In this document: positions 1 to 6,808 of the stretch, one piece after another
How positions within the stretch are numbered: the first letter of the stretch is position 1
How the letters are laid out: every line of letters starts with the position of its first letter
Origin: Lysobacterales bacterium
GTDB taxonomy: Bacteria; Pseudomonadota; Gammaproteobacteria; Xanthomonadales; SZUA-36
NCBI GenBank assembly: GCA_030637665.1
Contig: DAOWGA010000341.1
Coordinates: 1 to 11,051, forward strand
Direction of reading: 5' to 3'
DNA: 11,051 bases
The notes under the pieces: model-generated
What the model was told of the DNA's origin: nothing
Database searches by the model: none
What the model saw: only the letters and a program-made list of their open reading frames with translations
Translations under genes and position numbers: made by a program

Positions 1-2
1 AA

Positions 3-35
3 GGGCTTCCAAAGGAACAGGTGTTAATCAACTAA
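3..35 (+). CDS. Possible 3' end of an upstream rightward gene (partial)
   Basis: Frame 3 of the first bases reads GLPKEQVLIN and then a TAA stop at 33-35. Ten codons are too few to assign a family, and the other two forward frames also stay open for a short distance. The reading is favoured only because a GC-rich hairpin follows 25 bases later and the next gene on the right is convergent, which is the usual arrangement at the end of a transcription unit. It could equally be non-coding DNA. The real gene, if any, lies left of the window. Confidence 0.2.
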   Translation, partial: GLPKEQVLIN

Positions 36-60
36 GCTGCATATTGCACCAAGGCACGCG

Positions 61-80
61 AAGCCCCCCAACGGGGGCTT
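61..80. terminator. Candidate bidirectional intrinsic terminator hairpin
   Basis: AAGCCCCC (61-68) and GGGGGCTT (73-80) form a perfect 8-bp stem around a 4-base loop (CAAC). The A-rich left foot and T-rich right foot give the typical AAGCCC...GGGCTT look of a short intrinsic terminator. It lies 45 bases past the stop codon of the leftward acyl-CoA dehydrogenase and could also serve a rightward gene ending near 35. The T-tracts are short on both strands (CTTT rightward, CTTC leftward), so termination may be only partial. Confidence 0.5.
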
Positions 81-125
81 TGGCCTGATTTATGAACTCC
101 GGGCGCTACCCATACGCCGTCTTTG

Positions 126-1376
126 TCAAATTTCCTCAGGCAATGTGAAATAAGCCGCGGTGGAGCCAGGGTTTGCTTTGCTTTCCTTGATCTCCATGCG
201 CGCAATGGAACGCAGATGCACTTCATCCGGCCCATCGGCGTAACGCAGGGTGCGCGCAGCTGTCCACATACCCGGCAGTGGTGTATCGGGGCTGATGCCC
301 ATCGCACCGAAGGTTTGCATGGCGCGGTCACATACCTCACCCAATAATTTGGGCACCAGGGCCTTGATCATGGAAATTTCCTTACGCGCCGCCCTGGCCC
401 CCACTTCGTCGATCATCCAGGCAGCCTTGAGCACCAGCAAACGGGCCTGCTCGATTTCTATGCGGGATTTGGCGATCCAATCAGATACGGCGCCGTGTTG
501 ATACAGGAACTTGCCAAAAGTCTTGCGCTCCTGGGAACGTTCGGTCATAAACTCCAGGGCCAGTTCGGCAGCGCCGATGCAGCGCATGCAGTGGTGTATG
601 CGCCCGGGTCCCAAACGCGCCTGCGCCAGAGCGAAACCACTGCCCTCCTCGCCCAGCAGGTTGCTGGCGGGAACCCGGACATTGCGGAAAACGATTTCGC
701 AGTGCCCCTCAAGTGAGTGGTGGTTCATCACCGAAATATTGCGTATCACGTCGATGCCCGGCGTGTTGTCCGGTATCAAAATCATACTCTGCTGCCGGTG
801 AACTTCCGCCTCCGGATCGGTCTTGCCCATCAGGATATAGAGCCGGCAATCGGGGCGGGCGGCGTTAGATATAAACCATTTGCGGCCATTGATCACGTAG
901 TCGTCACCATCACGCTTGATCAGCGTTTGAATATTGGTCGCATCTGACGAAGCGACATCCGGTTCGGTCATCGCAAAAGCGGAGTGGAATTCGCCGTTGA
1001 GTAGCGGCGCTAACCATTGCTCGCGCTGCTCCGGCGTGGCGAACTGGTGCAGCAACTCCATGTTGCCGGTGTCCGGGGCATTGCAGTTAAACACCTCCGA
1101 GGACCAGGCGATCCGGCCCATAATCTCTGCCAGGGGTGCATATTCAAGGTTACTCAGGCGGGTGCCCGGCTCATCGTCTTTCAGATGCGGCAGAAACAGG
1201 TTCCACAGGCCCTCTTCTTTGGCCAGTTCCTTGAGATCCGCCATGAAAGATATGGGATACACACCAGCCTGCGCTTCCTCCTCATATTGTCGAATACGGG
1301 GTGTGATGTACTCATCAGTAAAGTTCTGTACACGCTGGCGTAACTCTTCGACCCTGGGAGTGTATGCAAAATCCAT
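126..1376 (-). CDS. Acyl-CoA dehydrogenase, ACAD10/11-like
   Basis: A 416-residue FAD flavoenzyme expected to oxidise an acyl-CoA at the alpha-beta position and pass electrons to electron-transfer flavoprotein in the cytoplasm. Visible are the acyl-CoA dehydrogenase middle-domain signature FAMTEPDVASSDATNIQT (134-151), the beta-domain NGRKWFISNAA stretch (163-173), the C-terminal FAD contacts ERKTFGKFLYQHGAVSDW (283-300) and QTFGAMGIS (354-362), and RYADGPDEVH (378-387). In the last motif Asp381 sits where the catalytic Glu of medium-chain enzymes is found, as in the ACAD10/11 group, some members of which act on 4-hydroxyacyl-CoAs; the substrate here is unknown. The start is the ATG at 1374-1376, preceded by AGAGAGG at good spacing. 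An upstream in-frame ATG at 1445 would add 23 residues that look unlike the family and lacks a Shine-Dalgarno. It is divergent from the PLP decarboxylase; no partner gene is seen here. Confidence 0.93.
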   Translation of the reverse strand: MDFAYTPRVEELRQRVQNFTDEYITPRIRQYEEEAQAGVYPISFMADLKELAKEEGLWNLFLPHLKDDEPGTRLSNLEYAPLAEIMGRIAWSSEVFNCNAPDTGNMELLHQFATPEQREQWLAPLLNGEFHSAFAMTEPDVASSDATNIQTLIKRDGDDYVINGRKWFISNAARPDCRLYILMGKTDPEAEVHRQQSMILIPDNTPGIDVIRNISVMNHHSLEGHCEIVFRNVRVPASNLLGEEGSGFALAQARLGPGRIHHCMRCIGAAELALEFMTERSQERKTFGKFLYQHGAVSDWIAKSRIEIEQARLLVLKAAWMIDEVGARAARKEISMIKALVPKLLGEVCDRAMQTFGAMGISPDTPLPGMWTAARTLRYADGPDEVHLRSIARMEIKESKANPGSTAAYFTLPEEI

Positions 1377-1540
1377 AATCGACCTCTCTTTGCTGTTGAT
1401 CCGTTGGCTGCCACAGGCGGCTCCATAAGACACATTGTCGCTCATTGGAATTTAACTTGTCAGCACCATCTGCGATACTTCCATGACCTGAAACATAAGA
1501 AAACTTACAGAAAGCCAAAACGGCCCCGGCAGGAGAATTT
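1377..1540. promoter_or_regulatory. Divergent intergenic region, ACAD / PLP decarboxylase
   Basis: These 164 bases must hold promoters for both flanking genes. For the rightward gene the best candidate is TGCGATACT at 1471-1479, which resembles an extended -10 (TGn plus GATACT). The hexamer 17 bases upstream of it (TTTAAC, 1451-1456) is a weak -35. No convincing -10/-35 pair was found for the leftward gene, and no strong palindromic operator was seen. The rightward Shine-Dalgarno AGGAG lies at 1531-1535. Boundaries are simply the two start codons. Confidence 0.3.
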
Positions 1541-3025
1541 GTGCTCGAAAAATTAGCAGCGCTTGGCCGGATCTCGCGTCAGCTTGATCCGCAACAAGGC
1601 ACACGAAAATACATGCAAGATGAAGTTCGGGACTATACCGAGTCTTTCCTGACGGGTTTGCCTGCAAGCCGCACCTATGTCCAGGACAAGGGACGGCAAG
1701 GTTTTTCAAATGCACCCATCAATGACACCCCCACGGATATTAGCGAGCTGTTGGCCCATTTTCGCCAGGAGGTCGATACAACGGGAATCAATCCAGCCTC
1801 CGGAGGGCAATGTGGCTACATCCCGGGCGGCGGCTTGTATCCTTCTGCGCTGGGAGATTACCTGGCCGATATCACTAACCGTTACTCGGGTGTTTCATTC
1901 GCAGGCCCCGGTGCAGCCGAATTGGAGCTGACACTGGTGGATTGGATGTGCGAACTGGTTAATTACCCTGACACCGCTGCAGGCGATCTGACTTCCGGCG
2001 GCAGCATTGCAACGCTGTCAGCTCTCGTCACTGCCCGCGATGCACGCGGAATAGACGCCGGGGAGATTCCACGAGCTTGTGTCTATTTGAGCGGTCAGGC
2101 ACACCACTGTATTGGCAAGGCCCTGCATGTTGCAGGCCTCCAGGATATCCACAAACGCATCGTGCCGATGGATGAACGTTATCGGATGAATGCCTCCGCG
2201 CTGAAGCAGATGATCGAGTCGGACCAGGAGCAGGGATTGAAGCCGTGGCTGGTCGTGGCTTCGGCCGGCACCACCGATACCGGTGCGATTGATCCCATCC
2301 CGGAAATTGCAGAGCTGGCCGATCAACAGGGATTGTGGTTTCACCTGGACGCGGCCTATGGTGGTTTTTTCCTTCTCTGCGAGGAAGGCCGCGAGCGGTT
2401 ACACGGAGTTGAGCGAGCCGACTCGATCGTACTGGATCCACACAAGGGTTTGTGCCTGCCCTACGGCTCGGGCGCCGTATTGATAAAGGACGGAAAGCTG
2501 CTGGCCGAATCAAATCGCTACTATGCAGAATATATGCAGGACGCCAAGCAGGCAGATTATGATCCCGAAGCTGCAAGCTCGCCGGCAGATTTTTCCCTGG
2601 AGCTGTCGCGGCCATTCAGGGGCCCCAGGATGTGGTTTCCGCTCAAGTTATTCGGTTTGAAACCATTCCGGGCCTCGCTGGCGGAAAAGATCTGGCTGGC
2701 GCGCTACTTCCATCAGCAAATTTCTGCAATGGAAGGCTTCGAAGCGGGGCCATACCCGGATCTTTCCATAGTGACGTATCGATACCTGCCGCAGAATGCT
2801 GATGCCAATGATTTTAACAAGCGCTTGCTGGAGGCCGTACTCGAGGATGGTAAAATATTTATTTCGTCAACCACGATTGATGGAAAATATACGCTGAGGC
2901 TCGCCGTGCTCCATTTCCGTACCCACCTGGAGAATATCGACTACTTGCTGAACATCCTGAAAAACAAGGCCTTCGAATTGGACCGGGATCCCAGGGCTTC
3001 TTTAGAGAGATCGGGTCACTCGTAG
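1541..3025 (+). CDS. Group II pyridoxal-dependent decarboxylase family protein
   Basis: A 494-residue cytoplasmic PLP enzyme of the aromatic-L-amino-acid/glutamate decarboxylase family (fold type I), close to the usual family length. Key residues: SGQAHH (185-189), whose His188 should stack on the PLP ring; FHLDAAYGG (267-275), with Asp270 for the pyridine nitrogen; and DPHKG (299-303), with Lys302 forming the Schiff base. The mobile loop before RPFRGPRMWF (357-366) has no Tyr where aromatic amino acid decarboxylases carry the protonating Tyr332; my hand alignment puts Pro349 or Phe351 there. The reaction may therefore be decarboxylation of an unidentified amino acid or a decarboxylation-deamination. 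Start is GTG at 1541 with AGGAG five bases upstream; no in-frame ATG gives a full N-terminus. The last 10 bases overlap the convergent permease gene. Family is firm, substrate unknown. Confidence 0.9.
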   Translation: MLEKLAALGRISRQLDPQQGTRKYMQDEVRDYTESFLTGLPASRTYVQDKGRQGFSNAPINDTPTDISELLAHFRQEVDTTGINPASGGQCGYIPGGGLYPSALGDYLADITNRYSGVSFAGPGAAELELTLVDWMCELVNYPDTAAGDLTSGGSIATLSALVTARDARGIDAGEIPRACVYLSGQAHHCIGKALHVAGLQDIHKRIVPMDERYRMNASALKQMIESDQEQGLKPWLVVASAGTTDTGAIDPIPEIAELADQQGLWFHLDAAYGGFFLLCEEGRERLHGVERADSIVLDPHKGLCLPYGSGAVLIKDGKLLAESNRYYAEYMQDAKQADYDPEAASSPADFSLELSRPFRGPRMWFPLKLFGLKPFRASLAEKIWLARYFHQQISAMEGFEAGPYPDLSIVTYRYLPQNADANDFNKRLLEAVLEDGKIFISSTTIDGKYTLRLAVLHFRTHLENIDYLLNILKNKAFELDRDPRASLERSGHS

Positions 3026-4254
3026 CGCAGTGCATCGATCGGGTTCATCAGCGATGCCTTGCGCGCCGGGTAGAACCCAAAAAAGATACCAACGAAAGCC
3101 GCGGAAGCAATGGCAACGAAAATAATGGGGACGTTTACCAGGACCGGAATATTGCTCAAACGGCTGATCAGTGTCCCTGATCCCAGTCCGATGGCAACTC
3201 CGAAAAAACTGCCGATCAGGCAAAGGGTGACCGCCTCTACCAGGAACTGCATCAGGATATCTCCCCGCCGCGCACCCACAGCCAGGCGAATTCCAATTTC
3301 CCGGGTTCGTTCCGTGACCGAAACCAGCATGATATTCATAATACCGATTCCCCCGACGACCAGTGCAATGATCGCAGTGGCCGCCAATAACAAGCCGAGG
3401 GTGGCCGCACTCTCGTTCCGGGCGCGGATGAATTCAGAGTAATTGGCGACGTTGAAATCATCCTCTGCCCCCGGCGTGATCTTGCGCATCTCGCGGATGT
3501 ATTCCTTGAGCTCCTGCTGCGCAAAAGCCATGTCAAATTCAGGGTCAATCGTGAGATAAATACGCTCGACCATGTTGGGGACCGAACGGTCTGCCTTGCC
3601 GCTGATGCGCATGCGTGCTGTTGAGATGGGAATGAAAATCACATCGTCGTGACTACGGCCAAAGCCGGACGCCCCCTTTTCCCGCAGCGTGCCAATCACG
3701 GTAAAGGGCACGTTTTTGATCCGGATACGCAGGCCAATCGGAGACTGCCCGTCAAAAATGTTTTCGATTATTTCCTGTCCCACGATTGCTACTTTACCCC
3801 CGGACCGGGTCTCGCGATCGGTGAAATTGCGTCCCTCCTCGATCACCCATTGGCGTACCGGGATATAAGCCGGGTGAATCCCGGTGATGCTGGTCGTCCA
3901 GTTACGGTTACCGAAAATCACCGGGGCGCTGGTTTCGACCCTTCCGGACATGTCATCTATGAAATCAAAGCGTTTTCTGAGCGCCGCCATGTCTTTTTCC
4001 GTGAATGGGGCCGCGGAACCGGCGCCGGATTTGCGCCCGCCCCACATTCTTGCTCCAGGCCGTATCGTCAGCATGTTGGTGCCCAGCGAATTGATGGCTT
4101 GCTCCACCGCTTGCCTGGAACCGCTGGAAACAGAAACCATGACAATGACCGAGGCGATGCCGATGATAATTCCAAGCATGGTAAGGAAGCTGCGCAGAGC
4201 ATTCAGGCGTAGGGCAACCAGGGCAATATTGACTGTTTTCCAGAGTGTCTTCAT
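3016..4254 (-). CDS. MacB-like ABC transporter permease
   Basis: A 412-residue inner-membrane protein with the MacB/LolC/FtsX type VII layout: a short cytoplasmic N-terminus, TM1 about 24-46, a periplasmic MacB_PCD domain about 47-280, then three TM segments near 284-310, 333-362 and 376-398. The motif GGIGIMNIMLVSVTERTREIG (301-321) with GIRLAVGARR (321-330) after TM2 is the family's coupling region facing the ATPase, and the end NPIDALRYE is a typical FtsX-family C-terminus. It should work as a dimer, transmitting ATP-driven motion to the periplasm rather than forming a classical channel. Its ATG overlaps the ATPase stop as ATGA (4251-4254), so the two are translationally coupled. ATPase and permease are separate polypeptides, unlike E. 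coli MacB where they are fused. Substrate (antibiotic, peptide, lipid or other) cannot be told. Confidence 0.94.
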   Translation of the reverse strand: MKTLWKTVNIALVALRLNALRSFLTMLGIIIGIASVIVMVSVSSGSRQAVEQAINSLGTNMLTIRPGARMWGGRKSGAGSAAPFTEKDMAALRKRFDFIDDMSGRVETSAPVIFGNRNWTTSITGIHPAYIPVRQWVIEEGRNFTDRETRSGGKVAIVGQEIIENIFDGQSPIGLRIRIKNVPFTVIGTLREKGASGFGRSHDDVIFIPISTARMRISGKADRSVPNMVERIYLTIDPEFDMAFAQQELKEYIREMRKITPGAEDDFNVANYSEFIRARNESAATLGLLLAATAIIALVVGGIGIMNIMLVSVTERTREIGIRLAVGARRGDILMQFLVEAVTLCLIGSFFGVAIGLGSGTLISRLSNIPVLVNVPIIFVAIASAAFVGIFFGFYPARKASLMNPIDALRYE

Positions 4255-4964
4255 GCCCCCGCCGAGTGCATGGTGAGAGAAATATCGTCGACGACCTCTC
4301 CGTCCCGGAAAATCAGCTTACGCCGGGTGACGTCTGCTACTTCCTTTTCATGGGTCACCACAATGATCGTAATCCCCGAGTCGTTCAGCTCCTGGAACAG
4401 GTCCAGCAGTTCCATCGAGGTGTGGGTATCCAGCGCACCGGTCGGCTCATCGGCCAGGATCACAGACGGGTTGTTGACCAGGGCGCGCGCAATGGCGACA
4501 CGCTGTTGCTGGCCGCCGGAAAGTTGGGCTGGTTCATGATCCATGCGATCGGACAGCCCTACCCTTTCCAGACAGCGCATGGCCTGTTCATTCATGTCTC
4601 CCATTTTGTCATCTCGTGAATAAAACAAAGGAAGCTTCACATTCTCAAGCGCCGAGGTTCTGGGCAAGAGATTGAACTGTTGAAAAACGTAGCCGATCAG
4701 GCGGTTTCTGAAATCCGCCAGGGTATCCGATTCCTGTTCAACAAGGTTGAGCCCGTGGACAATGAGATCGCCACTGGTGGGCACGTCCAGAGCACCCACC
4801 AGGTTCATCAGCGTGGATTTCCCCGAACCGGACGGGCCCATCACCGCCACATATTCGCCTTCCGCGATATCCAGACTGACATGACTCAGGGCGTGAACGA
4901 TTTCAGCGCCCATCCGGTAATCCTTGCAGACGTTCCGGAAGCTGATCAGGGATGTGTCCATCAT
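4251..4964 (-). CDS. MacB/LolD-type ABC transporter ATP-binding protein
   Basis: A 237-residue cytoplasmic ATPase with every ABC landmark: Walker A GPSGSGKST (43-51), Q-loop within VFQQFNLLP (93-101), signature LSGGQ (148-152), Walker B VILADE (168-173), D-loop GALD (176-179) and H-loop His205 in VVTHE. FQQFNLLP and LADEPTGALD are typical of the MacB/LolD/FtsE group that pairs with FtsX-fold permeases. It lies second in a leftward operon, 25 bases after the adaptor stop and overlapping the permease start by 4 bases. Two adjacent ATGs (4962-4964 and 4959-4961) could serve as start; neither has a strong Shine-Dalgarno, suggesting translation depends partly on the upstream cistron. Confidence 0.95.
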   Translation of the reverse strand: MMDTSLISFRNVCKDYRMGAEIVHALSHVSLDIAEGEYVAVMGPSGSGKSTLMNLVGALDVPTSGDLIVHGLNLVEQESDTLADFRNRLIGYVFQQFNLLPRTSALENVKLPLFYSRDDKMGDMNEQAMRCLERVGLSDRMDHEPAQLSGGQQQRVAIARALVNNPSVILADEPTGALDTHTSMELLDLFQELNDSGITIIVVTHEKEVADVTRRKLIFRDGEVVDDISLTMHSAGA

Positions 4965-4989
4965 GCCAGTGAAGATATCCGCTGTTGCT

Positions 4990-6234
4990 CTATCTGCCGA
5001 CCGGGCGAATACGCTTCACCGCCCGGTCTCCTTCCGCCACAGACTGTCCAATGATCTGGGTGTGGGTTTCATCGCCAAGACCCAGGCGGACCAGAACCGG
5101 GGCCAGCATGCCATCGTCGCTTTGAATCCAGATTGTGCCGGAACGGGATTCTTCATCGCCTGGACCCGGCCTCGAGCCCTTCTGACTGGACCGGGCATCG
5201 AGTTTGGCCAGTTCTGAGCCGGCCGGGGGCTTGAAACGGAGGGCCTCATTGGATACCCGCAAAACATCCTCGCTCCTGCCGGTCACAATATCGACGATAG
5301 CTGTCATGCCCGGCAGCAACTTCATGTCGGGATTGCCGGCCGTGATGATCACGGTATAGGTCACCACGTTGTTCTCTTCGTTCGGCGCCAGTCTGACCTG
5401 GTCGACCTGCCCGAAAAAATCGAGCTCAGGATAGGCGTCGACCGTAAATGTGGCGGCATTGCCTGCCCTTACATTCCCGATATCGGCTTCATCCACGTTG
5501 GCTTCGATCTGGATTTCGGTCAGGTCCTGTGCGATATAAAAAAGTATCGGTGAGGACAGGCTGGCCGCCACGGTCTGCCCCTGGTCAATAGCCCTTTCAA
5601 TTACGATGCCATCGATTGGTGAACGTATTTTTGTGCGCTCGAGATCGATTTCAGCGGACTCGAGTAAGGCCTGACGTTGCTGCAATGCGGCCAGAGCATT
5701 GTCCAGTTGCGCCCGTGCCATCGTCAGGTCCGCCGTGGCGGAATCGTAACTGGCAGTTGCGGTATCGAACTCCGAAGCAGACAAGGTTCCGGTTTTCGCC
5801 AGTGGTTCAGACCGCTCGTACTCCAGGCGAGCCTTGCGCAAGTTGGCTTCCGCCCGCTCGATATTAGCCCGCTGCACGGTCACATTGGCGGTAGCGACTT
5901 CCATCTCAGCCCGGTTCTGTAAAACCCGGGATGTGAATGATTGTGGATCGATCAGGGCAATGATTTGCCCTTTCTCGACCGGGGAATTGAAATCAGCGTA
6001 AAGTTCCGCGACCTGGCCGGAAAGTTGCGAGCCCACTTCAACAGTGATCAACGGGCGTACCGCACCGGAGGTTGCCACCGCCCGTTCGATATCCCCCCGG
6101 TCGATGGCGACGGTCTCGATTTGTGGTGTCTTTGAAGCGGAACCTTCATTCCCCCGGGTCAAATAGAACCCGGCAGTGACAAGCAGCGCTGCAAATAAAA
6201 TGATCCAAAAGTTTCTTCGCGTTGTTTTCTTCAT
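4990..6234 (-). CDS. MacA-like periplasmic adaptor (HlyD/RND adaptor family)
   Basis: A 414-residue membrane-fusion protein bridging the inner-membrane transporter to an outer-membrane channel. One N-terminal TM segment or uncleaved signal (about 9-25, after basic MKKTTRRN) anchors it facing the periplasm. Then come the first lipoyl half (about 62-97), an alpha-hairpin coiled coil (about 100-200, rich in Ala, Glu, Gln, Arg), the second lipoyl half with KIRSPIDGIVIERAIDQGQTV (202-222), a beta-barrel domain (about 240-318) and a membrane-proximal domain. LLPGMTAIVDIV (306-317) is typical of MacA and its relatives. A Pro/Gly/Ser/charged stretch at about 336-366 looks like a disordered insertion. 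It is the first gene of the leftward operon with the ATPase and permease, making a MacAB-like unit. No TolC homologue is encoded nearby. The ATG at 6232-6234 has only a weak Shine-Dalgarno. Confidence 0.93.
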   Translation of the reverse strand: MKKTTRRNFWIILFAALLVTAGFYLTRGNEGSASKTPQIETVAIDRGDIERAVATSGAVRPLITVEVGSQLSGQVAELYADFNSPVEKGQIIALIDPQSFTSRVLQNRAEMEVATANVTVQRANIERAEANLRKARLEYERSEPLAKTGTLSASEFDTATASYDSATADLTMARAQLDNALAALQQRQALLESAEIDLERTKIRSPIDGIVIERAIDQGQTVAASLSSPILFYIAQDLTEIQIEANVDEADIGNVRAGNAATFTVDAYPELDFFGQVDQVRLAPNEENNVVTYTVIITAGNPDMKLLPGMTAIVDIVTGRSEDVLRVSNEALRFKPPAGSELAKLDARSSQKGSRPGPGDEESRSGTIWIQSDDGMLAPVLVRLGLGDETHTQIIGQSVAEGDRAVKRIRPVGR

Positions 6235-6252
6235 TGGTATCTGTTTTTTGGT

Positions 6253-6281
6253 TTTGCATATCGTTCAATGACTCTGGTCAA
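6253..6281 (-). promoter_or_regulatory. Candidate sigma70 promoter for the efflux operon
   Basis: On the leftward strand TTGACC (plus-strand 6276-6281) is a good -35. Exactly 17 bases later comes TGCAAA (6253-6258), a poor -10 sharing three of six consensus bases. It would start transcription roughly 15 bases before the adaptor ATG. The weak -10 could mean activator dependence or a wrong assignment. The same 94-bp intergenic region must also drive the rightward molybdenum hydroxylase operon; a short inverted repeat CACC-TAC-GGTG (6289-6299) lies between the two and might be an operator, but it is only 4 bp per arm. Confidence 0.3.
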
Positions 6282-6328
6282 TCTACGTCACCTACGGTGC
6301 GCTAGGATATGAGCCTGGAGGAAGAATC

Positions 6329-6808
6329 ATGAGCAAAGTCACCCTGAAGATCAATGGCGAAAGTCACCTGCTGGATGTTCCGCCTGACATGCCCCTGCTA
6401 TGGGCGCTCAGGGACACCTTAAACTTGGTCGGTACCAAGTATAGCTGCGGAATCGGTGTATGCGGCAGTTGTATTGTCCTCATCGATGGTGTGCCGACGC
6501 AGTCATGCGTCATGCCGGCCGCCGGCATGGCTGGTATGGAAATTACGACCATCGAGGGCCTGGCGCCCAATGGGGATCATCCGCTGCAAAAAGCATGGAA
6601 TGACGTGGATGTCCCCCAATGCGGCTATTGCCAGGGCGGCCAGATTCTCACCGCCGCCGCATTGCTCAAACAGAATTCCAATCCCAGTGACAAGGACATT
6701 GACGAGGCCATGTACGGCAACCTCTGCCGCTGCGGCACCTACCCCAGAATTCGTAAGGCGATCAAGCTGGCTGCGCAATATGCAGCCAAAGCAGGAGTTG
6801 AGTCATGA
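6329..6808 (+). CDS. 2Fe-2S subunit of isoquinoline 1-oxidoreductase-type molybdenum hydroxylase
   Basis: A 159-residue iron-sulfur subunit of the xanthine oxidase family, the usual length for IorA/CoxS-type small subunits. The N-terminal plant-ferredoxin-like domain binds one 2Fe-2S cluster with Cys40, Cys45, Cys48 and Cys60 (CGIGVCGSC at 40-48). The helical C-terminal domain binds the second with Cys98, Cys101, Cys133 and Cys135 (CGYC and CRC). All eight ligands are present. It passes electrons from the molybdenum centre of its partner to an acceptor; no FAD subunit is encoded, as in Ior-type enzymes that use a cytochrome or another acceptor. There is no signal peptide, so export would rely on the partner's Tat signal. 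GGAGG at 6317-6321 sets the ATG start. The stop overlaps the next gene's ATG (ATGA). Confidence 0.95.
   Translation: MSKVTLKINGESHLLDVPPDMPLLWALRDTLNLVGTKYSCGIGVCGSCIVLIDGVPTQSCVMPAAGMAGMEITTIEGLAPNGDHPLQKAWNDVDVPQCGYCQGGQILTAAALLKQNSNPSDKDIDEAMYGNLCRCGTYPRIRKAIKLAAQYAAKAGVES

Noticed and set aside
934..1428. 164-codon rightward open frame opposite the acyl-CoA dehydrogenase
   Set aside because: It lies wholly antisense to a gene with clear family motifs, has no recognisable domain, and is Ser/Arg/Cys rich as expected of a shadow frame.
1377..1445. N-terminal extension of the acyl-CoA dehydrogenase from an upstream ATG
   Set aside because: The extra 23 residues do not resemble the family N-terminus, and the upstream ATG has no Shine-Dalgarno while the ATG at 1376 does.
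2028..2615. 195-codon leftward open frame inside the PLP decarboxylase
   Set aside because: Arg/Pro-rich antisense shadow with no motif; the opposite strand encodes the intact PLP site.
3649..4212. 187-codon rightward open frame opposite the permease
   Set aside because: No Shine-Dalgarno-supported start, no domain, and it is antisense to the conserved MacB-like periplasmic domain.
6289..6299. CACC-TAC-GGTG as an operator
   Set aside because: Arms of only 4 bp are expected by chance; noted under the promoter region but not called as a separate site.
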